A stretch of DNA of 64,000 bases from Thozetella sp. PMI_491 (lineage: Eukaryota > Ascomycota > Sordariomycetes > Chaetosphaeriales > Chaetosphaeriaceae): the NCBI GenBank assembly GCA_021432635.1, contig MU270053.1, positions 341,743 to 405,742 of the forward strand. Reading direction: 5' to 3'. Positions 1 to 11,700 of the stretch are shown here, one piece after another. Every line of letters begins with the position of its first letter. Position 1 is the stretch's first letter. Both the position numbers and the translations under genes were made by a program. Below the pieces are notes generated by a model. The model searched no databases and had not been told where the DNA came from. It was given only the letters and a program-made list of their open reading frames with translations.

Positions 1-1033
1 CTTTGCGTTCAGCAAGAGCGACCCAGTCACCATATTGCTGCTCGAGGGAGTCCATCCGGTCAATCCAGTGCTCGGGCAAGGTATCCTGGGCACCCTCCAG
101 GGCGTCAAGCATGGAATCTAAGTGTCGGCCTGCTCTTGACACCTTGACGTCCAAAATGGATTTCAGAACCTCAAAATCCTGTCGAGATAGTGTGGACAAG
201 TCTACCTGTGGCGCCACACCGTTTGAAGACTGCGACCCCGCGCTATCCTGCTGGCCGGGGTCGAGAGCCTCTCGGGCGGACCGCAGAGAAATCTCGGCAT
301 CCTCCAGTGCAGAAACGAAAGGGGTCGTCCTTTTCAGCACCGTCAGCCGTATACCCCACGCATTCATGAGCCTGTTTAACCTAGAGAGGTTTGGCAGGGC
401 CTGCAAAATAGTTGCTGTGATGAGTGCTGTCAAGTCGTCCATCATGTTATATGACAGGGACGAAGCCACGACACGGGCCGTATCCGACATAGGGGTGCCC
501 GGCCGAGAGAGTGGCATGATGTGGTTGTACAGGACGTGGGACTTGATCTCTTCCAAGTCGAGCTGCTCCATCTCGTGTGATATCTCGTCAATACGTTCTA
601 GGTACCGAGTGACATCCGACGCCAGGAAGGACCCCATGTACTTCTTCTGCATGGTAGAGGACGGGTCTGCCGTGGCAGGTAGAGAGCCCTCCGATCGTGA
701 GAGTCTCCTCCTCCGTGTCCCCGGCAACTCGAAGGCCGCCGGGGCGCCCCCCGCAGGCCAAGGCCATGCTGAAAGCTCCTCCAGCCATTCGTGAATCTTC
801 TGAGATGCCAGGGCCGTCCGCAAGGCAAACGACTGCTCGGCGGGGGTCGTAGCGTCCATGCACTCCTTCAACGCGCCGGATGGGTTCTGGAAGACCGCGA
901 CGGCGGTGCTGGGCGAGAGGCGGGCCAGGAGGTCGTCTGTCGTTCGTTGGCGGGTGGGAGAGGCGGAGGTCGAGCGCAGCTGACGTCCTCGGGGCGCGAG
1001 GTGCTTGGTGGGCTGGAGAGAGGGTGGATCCAT
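1..1033 (-). CDS. Conserved-looking protein of unknown function, 5' part only (runs off left edge)
   Basis: An open frame of 344 codons starts at the ATG at 1033 and reaches the left edge without a stop, so the C-terminus is missing. It was found by reading the minus strand directly. The first ~35 residues are basic and Ser/Thr-rich. Next comes a Pro/Trp-containing stretch (KIHEWLEELSAWPWP, near residue 85). After that there are helical, acidic segments (YLERIDEISHEMEQLDLEEI; later SALEDAEISLRSAREAL) that look like coiled coil. No enzyme motif, signal peptide or membrane segment is visible. The opposite strand is open for 263 codons, but the minus frame has the more protein-like composition and a clear ATG. 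I do not recognise the family. A scaffold or cytoskeletal role would only be a guess from the helical character. Confidence 0.7.
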   Translation of the reverse strand, partial: MDPPSLQPTKHLAPRGRQLRSTSASPTRQRTTDDLLARLSPSTAVAVFQNPSGALKECMDATTPAEQSFALRTALASQKIHEWLEELSAWPWPAGGAPAAFELPGTRRRRLSRSEGSLPATADPSSTMQKKYMGSFLASDVTRYLERIDEISHEMEQLDLEEIKSHVLYNHIMPLSRPGTPMSDTARVVASSLSYNMMDDLTALITATILQALPNLSRLNRLMNAWGIRLTVLKRTTPFVSALEDAEISLRSAREALDPGQQDSAGSQSSNGVAPQVDLSTLSRQDFEVLKSILDVKVSRAGRHLDSMLDALEGAQDTLPEHWIDRMDSLEQQYGDWVALAERK

Positions 1034-1897
1034 GATTGTTGACATTGTTGCGGTCTGTGGTCGTTAGTTAACGGGTAGAGAAGCCTTTCGTTATGAGTTC
1101 CATCAAAAAGAGCAATGTGGGCCGATTCGACGTGCGTCGCAGTTGAAGTTAAAAGGAAGGACGCCTGATCAACGGCAGTCTCTGCTCTCCGGGATCGTAT
1201 CTCTCCAGTTGCTTCCTTCCGTCTCTGGCGCCCCAATGCAATGTCTCGCCCCGCCGTGTCGCACTCGTCCCTGCCAAAGAAAGCTCTAGAGCGTAGAGAT
1301 CCCGAGTCGACAGATTCCTACTTAGCAGACGCTTGGGGCCGATAGCATCGTGCGAAGGGGCCGGAATGGGGGAGGGAAGCTTCGTAGGTCTGTCTAGTAG
1401 TTCCCAGAAGCTGCACGGCTGGCTATGTCTCTCAAAGCGCCAACCAGGAAAGACATTGTTGGACAAGGCGGCGACCAAGCTCTTTGTCGTGAGACCGTAG
1501 GCGCATCATGGAGGAATCGGTTAGGCACGGACGCAGAGCATGGTGAGGCTGACGAAGGTGGTTCGTTGGTCGGGTAAGAAAAAAAGAAACAAGTCGATGG
1601 TTCGAGCGGAATAGGGAGTAGGTGATACCGGCGATGCAGTACGGCCGAAAGAAAAGACAAGCGATTTAAAAAAGAGATATAGTAGGCAAGGAGGGGAATG
1701 CGCCTGATGGATCTGTTTCATCCAAACGAGGCGCCAAAGAAGCGGAAGGGGGCAGAGCACGAAAGGAAACGCGGGTAAAAAAGGATGGAGATCTCGGGCC
1801 AGAGAATTGATTCGCCCAGAGATCTGATTTTATTATGAGCCATGCATTATCCTTTATGCATCGCATCGCCAGCGAAGAAACCTGACAGGGAAATACT
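1034..1897. other. Intergenic: 5' flank of the left-edge gene
   Basis: No coding frame here is convincing. The several 60-120-codon minus-strand frames overlap one another and have low-complexity, unprotein-like composition. The part next to 1033 is probably leader and promoter of the left-edge gene. No repeat is seen before the LTR-like sequence that follows. Confidence 0.5.
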
Positions 1898-2313
1898 TGT
1901 TATGGCCAACGCCTCAGCCAGACCCGGCCTAGCGCCGTCCAGGGCGGACAGCCCTGGCAGAACCCACAGCTTGAAGCCTCAGGCTACAAGGCCAACCGAC
2001 CTACACCAGACCCCAAGACCACGAAGTCTTACAGCCGACAACCAATAAGGGCGGAGCTCCTGAAGCGCCCGGAGATCCAAGTGAGCTATGAAGAGCAACC
2101 TAGTATATAAAACCACTGTCTCTAGCTAGATAGAATAAGTTAGCATTGCTCTTCAGCGATTAATCTACGTTCTAAGATTCATTCTTACACTGAGAACCCT
2201 TTCGCCCGTCAATTGTTGCTCCACGCATTCCGCCCTCTCTTACCCCTAGAAAGAACCCCTTCGCACCGGACTACTAACCCGTTACCCCCCTTAGAACCCC
2301 CAGTGTTGTAACA
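1898..2313 (+). mobile_element. Single LTR relic of an LTR retrotransposon
   Basis: This 416-bp segment begins TGTTA and ends TAACA, the short inverted termini expected of a retrotransposon LTR. It carries a TATA box (tatataaaa, 2104-2112) followed by pyrimidine-rich sequence, consistent with a U3-R-U5 layout. The bases just after it (acagtggccaacatgac) resemble the primer-binding region that follows 5' LTRs of fungal Ty3/gypsy elements, so a little internal sequence may survive. No gag or pol frame and no second LTR were found. The 5-bp flanks (atact / acagt) are not an obvious target duplication, which fits a truncated element rather than a clean solo LTR. The identification rests on termini and layout only. 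Confidence 0.6.
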
Positions 2314-2395
2314 ACAGTGGCCAACATGACACAGTTCGTTCCGTACTCATACCCTTGTATATGTATGCTAAGTCTGGCGAATGCTACATAATCAG

Positions 2396-2533
2396 CCGTA
2401 ACGCATACTTGACTCCACAATTGCCACTAATACGCACTAAGTGCATCCGGTCCATTTTAGCATCAAAATAGCCGATTCCACACAGTAAAACTGACTTTTC
2501 TATACAAACGCGTTCCACTGACATCCGGCCATC
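2396..2533 (+). repeat. Left terminal inverted repeat
   Basis: Left arm of the MITE-like element. It pairs with 2851-2980 and carries an extra 9 nt (tccggtcca) relative to the right arm. Confidence 0.75.
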
Positions 2534-2850
2534 TAGCGAAGCAAAAAGTACCGTGGCGACGGCAGGACTGGGAATAGCCTCATGTAGTAGAATCTCGGCA
2601 AGTAGCCGGCGAGACTGGTCTAGATGGGAGTGTGGCGCTCCGCTTCATACTCTAGATACGTATGACCAGGGGTCTTAAGAACACTCTCGAGAGAGCTTAC
2701 ATATCACAGTACAAGGGCCCTGATTGGATTCATTAGTATTAAACCCCCATATATTTATCTATTTCTATTTCTTTTTTAGAGTATTTTGATATTTAGAGCT
2801 CAATTTGCTTCGTTTAGTATGGTGTTGTTGTTGTTGTTGTTGTTGTTTTG

Positions 2851-2980
2851 ATGGACCAGATGTCAGTGGAACGCGTTTGCATAGAAGAGTCAGTTTTTAC
2901 TGTGTGGAATCGGCTATTTTGATGCTAAAATGCATTTAGCGCGTACTAGTGGCAATTGTGGAGTCAAGTATGCGTTACGG
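2851..2980 (-). repeat. Right terminal inverted repeat
   Basis: Right arm of the MITE-like element, the inverted copy of 2396-2533. It is immediately preceded by a (GTT)n microsatellite. Confidence 0.75.
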
Positions 2981-3564
2981 AGTAAAAACAGTGTGCGTTA
3001 CGGATAAATTCTCATAGAAAATGAACGAATCTTCGAACAGGAGACTGTACTACGTGGGCGATAACTGTTACTCGGCTCTGCTGGAGATATTGATCATGGT
3101 CGGCCGTTAGCTCTGCTGTGAGATGCAACACTGCCCCGGAAGGTCGAGACCATGCATATCATGGCCGGCTTCACGACTGCGTGTTTCGTGACCAATAATT
3201 ACCTGAAGCAACTCTATGGCAACGCGTGGCCTCGGTGCAGTTTCGCTGCTGTTTGTTGCAAGGCAATTTTATTTAGATCTGCAATTTTGGAACGAGGGTC
3301 GATAAAGAAACTGCGTCAATATATCGCAGAGATTGCCGTGTTATCCCGTCACGCCTTTTCCCAATTGAAACCAGTTCCAATATTGTGTCTTGCGGTAAAG
3401 AGTACTGACGACCGCAACCAAACCAACACGATGCGAACCTGTCCGGCCAAGAGACATGCCGCCAGCTTCCTCTCTCTACGCGGTGTCTAACTACTTATAG
3501 AGGCATCGCCTCCGACTCTAGAGCCAGCCACTAAGCTCATCAAGCTCTCCCCCCTTTCGCAATT
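2981..3564. other. Intergenic: 5' flank of the DUF7029/DUF7223 gene
   Basis: One frame of 112 codons (3152-3490, plus) is present but has no recognisable motif and lies where promoter and leader are expected. I do not call it a gene. Confidence 0.5.
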
Positions 3565-6500
3565 ATGGTGTTTAGGTCGGCTCTGGGCGTGGTCCTGTGG
3601 GCTCTAGTATCCGGCGTCGTGGGTATCGAGGGGCTCCACCTCGCCACTGAGGGCCTCCTTCAGTTCCACCCTTCCTTCGTCGGCGATGGCATCACATTGC
3701 TCCCTGGCCATGCACACGACCACGTTCCAACAGACCTTGTGCACTTGACCCCCGAACCGCGAAAGGAGCTGTACTATTCCCAAGAGGGCCACCGACGTAA
3801 GCCAACCCGAGTGCCGAGTCCTGGCGAATGACCTACTGACAGCCCCAAGCCGCTTTTCATGGCGCCAAGCACGGGACTCTGAAGGCCAACTTCAAGCTGG
3901 CCGCAGTGGTCCTTGACCAGTCAACACACCCGTGGTCAGTCGAGTGCCCAGACGATGGCACGATTACCGTGTGCTTCCCGCGTCGGGCATTTAAACATGT
4001 CACAAAGGCCTGGGATCTTCCCGAGTTTTATATTTCCACTTTCCACATCAACTGCGGCGATGAGTACTCCGGACAGCGCTCGTACTTCCATGCCACAAAC
4101 CCTCGGTTCGATATGGCAACTGGGTGCGCAACGGTGGCTGCAGCGCCTATCGAGCAACATGAGACCATTGAATCCGGTGAGATTTCTTGGGGAACATTTA
4201 TACACCCCAAGCATAGAACGAGAGTCCCCGTCAAAGGCCACGTGCGCCTAACGAAACCTTTCGCCGCGTACGCGGGGGAAGACCAGGGCCGCCTTGGCAA
4301 CTCGAATCGCATAGTTTCGAGAGGGCAGGACGACAAAGAGCCTGACAAAAATCACCTGAGACCCAGTGCGGTAGATTCCAGTGGAAAACCAGAGAACAGC
4401 GCGCAGACCAGTCTTTTTACGGGGGGTGGTTTAGAGAATTACCTCGGCGGAGATCCTGCCCCTGAGAGAAACGAGAAGTTAGACGAGATACTCGGCGATT
4501 CGAAGATTTTTACGGGTAACAACAACGATAAAGGAAATAGTAATCTTCAACATCGGGGATTGTCTTCAGACGAAAGCGGTCTAGGAATCTTTTCATTTTT
4601 TTCGGACATTATTGCCACCATCACGACGGTGAGTTGCGCTAGTACCCCCTCAACTAATACACTTTGTAACGCTAACTTTTTTTTCGTTGAGGCCGTTGGA
4701 AAGCTCGGTAGCGCGATTTTAGGTGTTGTTATTGGGATTGCCAAGGTCATCGTCACTATCGCTGTTATCAGTGCCAAAGCTGTTCTCGTCCTTTTCGGCG
4801 TTCCCTTCGAACATACCTATGAACAAGACATCAAGTTTGGTTTTGAGCTGTTGCCCAAGGATCCGCCACCGCCTGAGAAGCACATCGCTGGATACGAAGA
4901 TGGTTACACGATTCTCGAGACCAGAGGCAAATTGAGCCTCCTATGCCTCAAGTGCGGTGTCAATGTCGACTTCTCCATCGAGGGACGCCTGGCCTTCACC
5001 ATTAAGGACGGAGTTACAGAGGGCAAAATATCTTTGCAAAACAACGAGGATTTTACCATCGATGCTATCTTTGGCTTGAAGATAGAGGGCGAAGCTGACT
5101 CCCCCGTAGGCCCCTCCAAGCAACTTAAATCCTTGCCATTGAGCCCTCTTGCTATCCCTGGAATCATCACGCTTGGCCCCCAGCTCACCCTCGGTATTGC
5201 GCTTGATATTGGTGTCCACGGGAATGCTTCAATTGCGCTGGGCGGTAGTTTGCGTATTTCCAAAGGAAGTGCGACCATCGACGCAAAAGACAGCCGTAAG
5301 AGCGGCATAGTAGGCCTCGAAACAAATTTCACCAAAGTGGCCAAGGTTCGTCCAACGTCGTATTCCCCTTACTGTTACCGGATGAGCTCAAGGGTGCTAA
5401 TCATATTCCATTCAACGATATTTAGTTCGAGGGTGACGCTGGGTTCCGCGCTGTGGTGGGCCTGCCTATCGCCCTCGAAGTCGGCGTCGATATTCTGAAC
5501 GGCAGAGCAAAACTGACAGTTGGACTAGTCAACCAGCCAGGTATCTTCGCCAAAGCCACGAAAACAGGCTTAGCACATGAAAAATGCCCCAACGCGGTAC
5601 AGCTTAATTTAGGGGTTAGCAACCAAATCTTTGTTAGTATCTTCGGCGCGACCGCTCATGAAATCCGCGACGACACTATCTACGAGCAGGAAATCGCCTG
5701 CATAAAGTACGTTGCTGCTTTACTGGACAGCATTCTCTAGAGGCTTGACTAATTCAATTAGTATCCCGGAGAAAGAGGAATCCAAAAGTCCTAGAAGCGA
5801 AAATGACATTATCCGAGATGCGAAGTATACTGCAAAGCATGATGTTAGCAGGGACAAACCTCACATCGATAATGTTGCAGCTAACATCACAACCCCACCC
5901 AAGCAATTTGGGTACCGCGTTATCATGGCTGAAGACAAGGGTTCTGTCCTCGCGTCCGGCAAAGACGAATACATATACCTTGTCCCTGAGAAGCAGCATT
6001 ACGACGCGAGTGCGCCAATCGGGAGTGGTAATCTCACGACTGGTCTCTTCGACGTGGATATCCACCAGCGGGTAATGGCTTACAGGCCCGACGGACACCA
6101 GGGGTATGCTGCCGCGGTAACATTTTGGAATGCGACAATGATACCGATGGATGAGAAAGCGGCGTATGTCTCGCCTAGCGCGCTCCCCAGCCATACCCCC
6201 CAATACTTATATCCCCAGCTGCACTTCAATCGTTGTCCTCTCTTCCAACTTTGGCTTCACCTCCAACTTTGGCCCCGATTAACTTCCATCTCGTATCCAT
6301 GTCACGCTTCATTTTGTCTCGCTAACCCTAAGTGCCCCTTTTTCTAGTTTTATCAAATTGCTAAGCAAAGATGATGGGAAACCTAAGAAAAAAGGGGAGC
6401 GACTGTATTACGGGTTGGAGTTCAAAGACCAGAGCGCTGTCGTGTATTTTCCAACGTTCTGCAAGACCAACAAGGGAACCCGACTCTACGGCACCCAGTT

Positions 6501-6738
6501 TGCAATGAAAGACGAAGGTGCGACCGAATCGAACCCTTTCGAGTCACACGACACGCGCTTGGGCGTGACCAGGGGCGTGGACAAGGACAACAAGTTTGTT
6601 ACAGGTGAAAAGTTTGACGACCTGATCAAGGGCCTTGAGAAGATGGGAGTCGAGAAGCCCAAATTGAATTGTGAAACTGTACGACTAACATCTGACCTTA
6701 CTGAGGAGCCGACCAAATCAAAGAGGTGGATGATGTAG
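3565..6738 (+). CDS. Secreted DUF7029/DUF7223-type protein, five exons, ~940 aa
   Basis: Proposed exons are 3565-3796, 3850-5345, 5426-5706, 5741-6163 and 6348-6738. All junctions are GT...AG and keep phase. The first ~22 residues are a signal peptide (MVFRSALGVVLWALVSG). Residues ~85-165 match my memory of the fungal DUF7029 domain: ECPDDGTITVCF, then a Cys-containing GDEYSGQRSYF. Residues ~510-670, spanning the exon 2/3 junction, match DUF7223 (ITLGPQLTLGIALDIG, then FEGDAGFRAVVGLPIALEVG). Between them lies a long hydrophobic, glycine/valine-rich stretch (~358-396) that could be membrane-active or an amphipathic assembly segment. The C-terminal ~270 residues are charged and hydrophilic. No catalytic residues are identifiable and the function of these domains is not known to me. 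The gene sits beside two transposon relics and uses more A/T at third positions than its neighbours, so it looks accessory. Exons 1 and 5 are the least certain. Confidence 0.8.
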
Positions 6739-8750
6739 CGCCGGGAGGTTCGTCCGTGTTTTCGGGATTCCATTGCCCTATCCAATAGATGGAACGGTTA
6801 TTTCCTATTCTAATAGCTTCGATCAGGTTAGAATTCAAACCTTTTCATAAAGTACAGCGGCTATCATACAATAATCTTTCGTTCACCTTACAGTTATCGA
6901 GCTGGGGTAAAAGACTTACACTAGAGATCTGCCGCCTCTTCTCATTCTCTCTGGTCTACTCTGAAAATATTTGGTCGAGTTCTCTACTCACTATCTAGAT
7001 CTCGTTCTCTGCATTAACATGACTGAGCTGTCCTCACTCACTAAACAGATCAATCACTGGCACGTATTCCCCTTGGAAAGTGCATTCTCCTTCCCTGGGG
7101 AATAAGTAACAGGGGCCATTCCACCTGAAACCCCGTCTACCAATTGCGCTGCGTATTTTTTCGTGGTTATTTGACCATTTCGTGTCTCACTTATCTCAAT
7201 CTTCCTATTGGTCTAGAGGACATGGTTCAAGTTGGCATTGCACTCCATGAATAAGGTATCGGACCTCAGCCACATCTATGAACGCTAATCTTGAAGCTGA
7301 ATATGGGAATATTCTCCGAGGATACGAGACAAGGGACCGTTGTGGTACATTCTAGTGATGTATACTTGAGAGCGCGGGAACGTAGGGAGCGGTGATAATC
7401 TCGCCGCACACGCCAACAGCCATGACGATGACTTGCATTGGTTGCTGAGAGGCCAACCCCCATTTCTGTCCACTTTTTTCTAACCGCTGGACTTTATACA
7501 AGACCTATTTTCATCCTCGAATCACCTGCTCCTTTCATAGGGAGACCTCGTGTGTAAGCTCCCACGAGACCAGTCTCGTGTTAATTGCTAGCAACGACTA
7601 CGCTGAACAGCGTGCTTTCAAAGGCATGGTAGAATTCTTGACACAGGCTGGAATTGCGTCATATCGCTATTTGGCGACTACTTGTGCGAGAACCAAATAC
7701 AAGAAATAAGGTCCGCATTTTGGGAGCCTCGATGGCAGGGACCGGAGTGGGGCCAGGCGACTGGGTTAGGGGTAGGAACCCCTTCTTTGGAGAATTTGAA
7801 TCCAAAGCCCAGGTCAACCGGGAAGCAAGGGAACTCGTTTGACGAGGACCAGGCACTAGGCACCTCATCATTAACGCCATCATCATCCATAGCCCCTTGA
7901 TCGTCAAATCCAGCTTATTGCCATGGTTTTGAGTCTAGCTCCCCTTCTACCCCTATTTGTCTTCTTCTCGTCATCCCCTTCCCCATTGAAGCAGGAAACC
8001 CGAGCACTCCAGGTTGCGTAGCGCTACATGTAGCCGGCTACCTCCCTGTAGGAATTCTGTTCTTGAAGACGCCCTGAGATGGGACGTGTTGACGACGCGA
8101 ACCTCCTCCGATGTCACAGCCCTGGGGACACACGCGCGCGCCAAGTCTGTTCGCACGACCTGGTCCCTGCCAGCAGCACTAACAGGTCACGTCCGTGGGC
8201 CGTCTTGGCTCGTGCCTGCGCTGGACCCGCTCAAGTGCAAAGTTTGGTTCGTTCAAACACCGTGCTAAATTCGCCACTAAGCCATTTTGAATCCTACCGC
8301 TCCAACTGGCCGAGCCACCACAGAACGACCAGCTTAAAGAGGATTTGTTCCCCCAAAATGGCCTTCAACTCGAGTCGAAGCGACCCTCGACTGTGAGTTC
8401 ATCTTGTACAAAAGACACTCGATGAAAAGATGCTCAACATGACTTCCCGGAAGGGGCTCTTTCCTATTTCAAAGCACGAATGGAACAGCCATGATTGAAC
8501 CACCAAGTCAATTTGAGCTTTTCCGGCCTCTAGTTGAAGTGTTTAGACCTCTAGGGAAGAAGGGAAATAAAAAAAGGGGGAAAAATATATGCCCGTGGTA
8601 TATGTGCATGACCCTCCCCCTGGGGCTCCATTCATAGGTTCCCATCCTGTTGCCAAAGCCAAAAGCCGACTTTGCGCCATGAACTCCGTCACCGCCATCC
8701 GTGCGTGGCGTAAGCCGCTTTCTCAAGTATAGTCGTCAAATATCAGCAAG
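6739..8750. other. Intergenic, about 2 kb, no gene seen
   Basis: Frames here are at most 105 codons, overlap on both strands and lack motifs. The ends are probably 3' untranslated regions of the two convergent flanking genes. No repeat or RNA gene was recognised. Confidence 0.5.
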
Positions 8751-11700
8751 TTACGCAGTAGCTCCGATGGAGGACGCCTCCTTCGTATGCTGCGACGAGG
8801 TTTCTATCCACTCCATTCCCGATCCTTGCGCTGCAGAGCTCTCTTGCTGCTCCACGCCGCTGCCGAACATGCCCATGAACGACTCATCCGAGTTGTTAAC
8901 TCCCTCAGCCGGGAACTGAAGCCATTGGTCGAAGTCAAGATTCGGGCCCGAGATGGCATTCCAGTCAAACTCGTCCTGCCCCGCCAAGTCTGCCGGGGAT
9001 TCTTCGAGGGACCCAGTGGCCGACGGCGTCGTGATGCTTACCGAGTCTGTCTCTCGATCAGTCTGCGGAGGCGTAGGCCCGCGAATGACTGCAGGGTTCC
9101 CATTGCTGTCCTTGGGCATGTACGTTCGGTTCTGGTGGTACAACTTGACTTCGGTCTTGTTCAAGTATGGTGCGTTCTCTGGTGGTGGCGTCGAGAGCTT
9201 CTCGAGTGCCACAGGGGCTTCCGCCGGAACGCCCAGGTTGAGGCCTGGAGCCAGGACTCCGTTGAGCGATCTGCCCGGCTGTGCCTGCTGCTGCGCAGCA
9301 ATCGACTCCATATCGATGGCGACTTTCCGCAAGGCGGCGTCCAAGAACCCCGTGGCAAAGTCGGCTGCGGCGTAAATCTCGCGCAGCTTCTCCATCACGC
9401 GCATACACTGTCTGAAGCCTCTTGTTGCCTTGGCACGCGCCTCGGGCACGGGATTCTTCATGTCTAGTAGGTGGATGATCATAGCAGGCAAGATGACGGT
9501 GACACCGGTGGTGGGCAGGTATCTCTCAAGCCGCAGATGATGCAATTCTGCCGCCATCTGCGTGATGTGGTTAGCAGCGTCGCGAACCCGGACGCGAGAC
9601 ATTTCTTGGACTTGTCTCGAGGCGGTGGGAGTGTGCAGCGGCGAGGCAGGCAGGAACTGGGGCCGGTGGAGAGCCGAGATGGTGGTCTGGTAGACCATAT
9701 GTAGCAGGTTGCGTTGCACGGCAAGCGTCGAACGCCCGTCCTTTACGTCCTGTGGTACCAGGGGCCGGTATTGGCACGACTGCGGGAGGCTCGCGAACCA
9801 CGTCATCAACTCCAAGTCCACCATGCGGACGCTCTCTACATTGTCCAGCGTCTTGTTGGGAAACAGCATCATGGTGCTGCTCGTCGTGTTCTCGGGGCGG
9901 ATGTTGTCCCGGTTCAGGACCGAGTACTGCACCTTGAGCATGTGGCTGATGCAGATGCATAGCCTTGCCTTCTCGATACAAAGTACTGCAAGCTCTTTCT
10001 GGATAGCAATGTCGCGAATCGTCTTGCAGTCGGTGCTGAGCAGCTGGTTCTCCTCGGGTAGCGCCTCGATCTCGAAATCACCCTCCTCCAGCATAGGTAC
10101 ATCGTAATCTTCGTCCTTTATTCTCGTCGGGCGGCGCATCCCTAGTGCGATGAGGCGGTCCCGCATGAAGCAGGACCACCAAATGCGCTTCCAAAGCTTC
10201 TGCTTCCGCGGGACCATGTTGGTGTTGGCTGGGTTGCGATGGAGCCCAATCGTGTGGGCCAGAGAAATCGCGACTCCCATCCAATGCCAGGTATCCTTCT
10301 GGTCATCCGGAGTCTCGTACCAGTACGTCATGAGCAGCAGGCCCTGCACGAGGACGAGGCGGTCGGACTCATAGTCAAAGTCGTATAGGAGCTACACTGC
10401 GAATCAGCAGGGCTGTGGGAACCAGATCGGCCCGGAGTGACTTACCCTCGTCCGCTGGAAGAAGGTTTTTCGTGCAGCCTTCCTAGTCGCAAAACCAGCA
10501 TCCCTCAGGTGCTTGAGGTCTACGAATGCAGTGGCGGCAAACATCACGGCCTGGTAGAGGAACAGACTGATCTGACCGGCCAAGCCATCGGTGTGGTGGA
10601 CGGTGCTGAGAAAATCGTGCAGTTCCAGCAGGGGCATGTAGGGGTGAACGTATTCGACGTACGCCTTGAGCAGGGCATTCTGGAGCTCGAGGGTGGGGAG
10701 GCTGAGGGCTCCCTTGGCATGCAGATACTTCACATCCTCGGCCACGATCTTGAACGGCAGGGGCTTGATAAACAGGGGCAGCTGTGAGAAGCCATCGGGC
10801 TCCTCGAGCGAGCTCAGGAACTGGGCTGTGCGAAGGTCGGCCCCGATGGAATGGAGGTCCCCGAGCAGCCCCGTCCGGGCGGCCTGGCTGAACGCCGCGT
10901 TCGACCAGGGAAGACGATCATTCGCGTCGCCCAGCTTGGCGAGCAGGGCCGCAGCATCGGCTTGGTACCCAGCAGTGCGCTGATCTGTCAATGGCAAAAA
11001 AGAAGAGATCTCGTGGTCAGAAAGCTTGCTTGTGCGACCATCAGGCACTTCTTGGGCTTTGGCATGTGAAAGACGAGGGAGCTGGTGCTGGTGGGGCCAG
11101 GCGCATGCTTACAGATCAGATGGGGAACGTGACCATCCTCGGAGCTCACGAGTGCAGGGTCGGTGGGAGCGGCGTCGATGCTATTGATGGACGCTTTCCG
11201 AGGCTCAGCACTCGAGATTGCGACCGGGTTGGGGGTCGTGCTGGCCGCGCTGCTCAGTGCCTCGGCAAATGCGGGTGCGGTGTCCTGCCCCGCGATGGCT
11301 GGGGTTGCGAAGATGTTCTTCCTAGATGCGGTGCCCGACAGGGGCCCCTGTCAGCGCTCCACGTTTCCGGTACAAAGGGGGTAGAGGCCACGAAAAGACT
11401 CCAAAAATTGTAGTTTTTTGCCCTTGCTTGTGATCATGACGCAATTGAAGAGAATCGAGGCTTTTGCGAGCGCTCGCTGTGAGACTTACTTTCGCCGGCG
11501 GCTCTCTTGGACGACGCAGGTGACATTGTCCCACCTGCAGTTGCCACACGGAGCTCCTTCGACCACGTCGCAGCGCACCTTCCGGGCCCTGCAAGATACA
11601 CAGGCGCGCGCGGCACGCCTCTTGGTGACCTTGGGCGCGCCGCCTGGCTCAGAAGTCGACGCTGTCCGCTTCTTAGAGGACGAGCCATCTGCCGCTGCAG

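Larger units (their letters stand above)
2396..2980. mobile_element. MITE-like element with ~130-bp terminal inverted repeats
   Basis: Bases 2396-2533 and 2851-2980 are imperfect inverted copies of each other. The outer end reads CCGTAACGCATACTTGACTC on the left and its reverse complement on the right. The arms agree over about 130 bp. The differences are mainly transitions, plus a 9-nt insertion in the left arm near 2450. The ~317-bp centre is AT-rich and non-coding and ends in a (GTT)n tract at about 2822-2846. This is the structure of a non-autonomous DNA transposon. The length of the arms is more like Mutator-type than Tc1/mariner elements, but superfamily is inference. No clear target-site duplication was found. 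A further copy of the terminal motif tgcgttacgg lies outside the right end at 2995-3004. Confidence 0.75.

Noticed and set aside
3-794. 263-codon plus-strand frame
   Set aside because: It is antisense to the minus-strand gene at 1-1033, whose frame has better amino-acid composition and a clear start. The plus frame is Ser/Arg-rich shadow.
3152-3490. 112-codon plus frame upstream of the DUF7029/DUF7223 gene
   Set aside because: No motif, no homology recognised, and it lies in the expected promoter/leader.
8787-9467. 226-codon plus frame
   Set aside because: Antisense to exon 4 of the CTF1-family gene. Arg/Leu-rich shadow composition.
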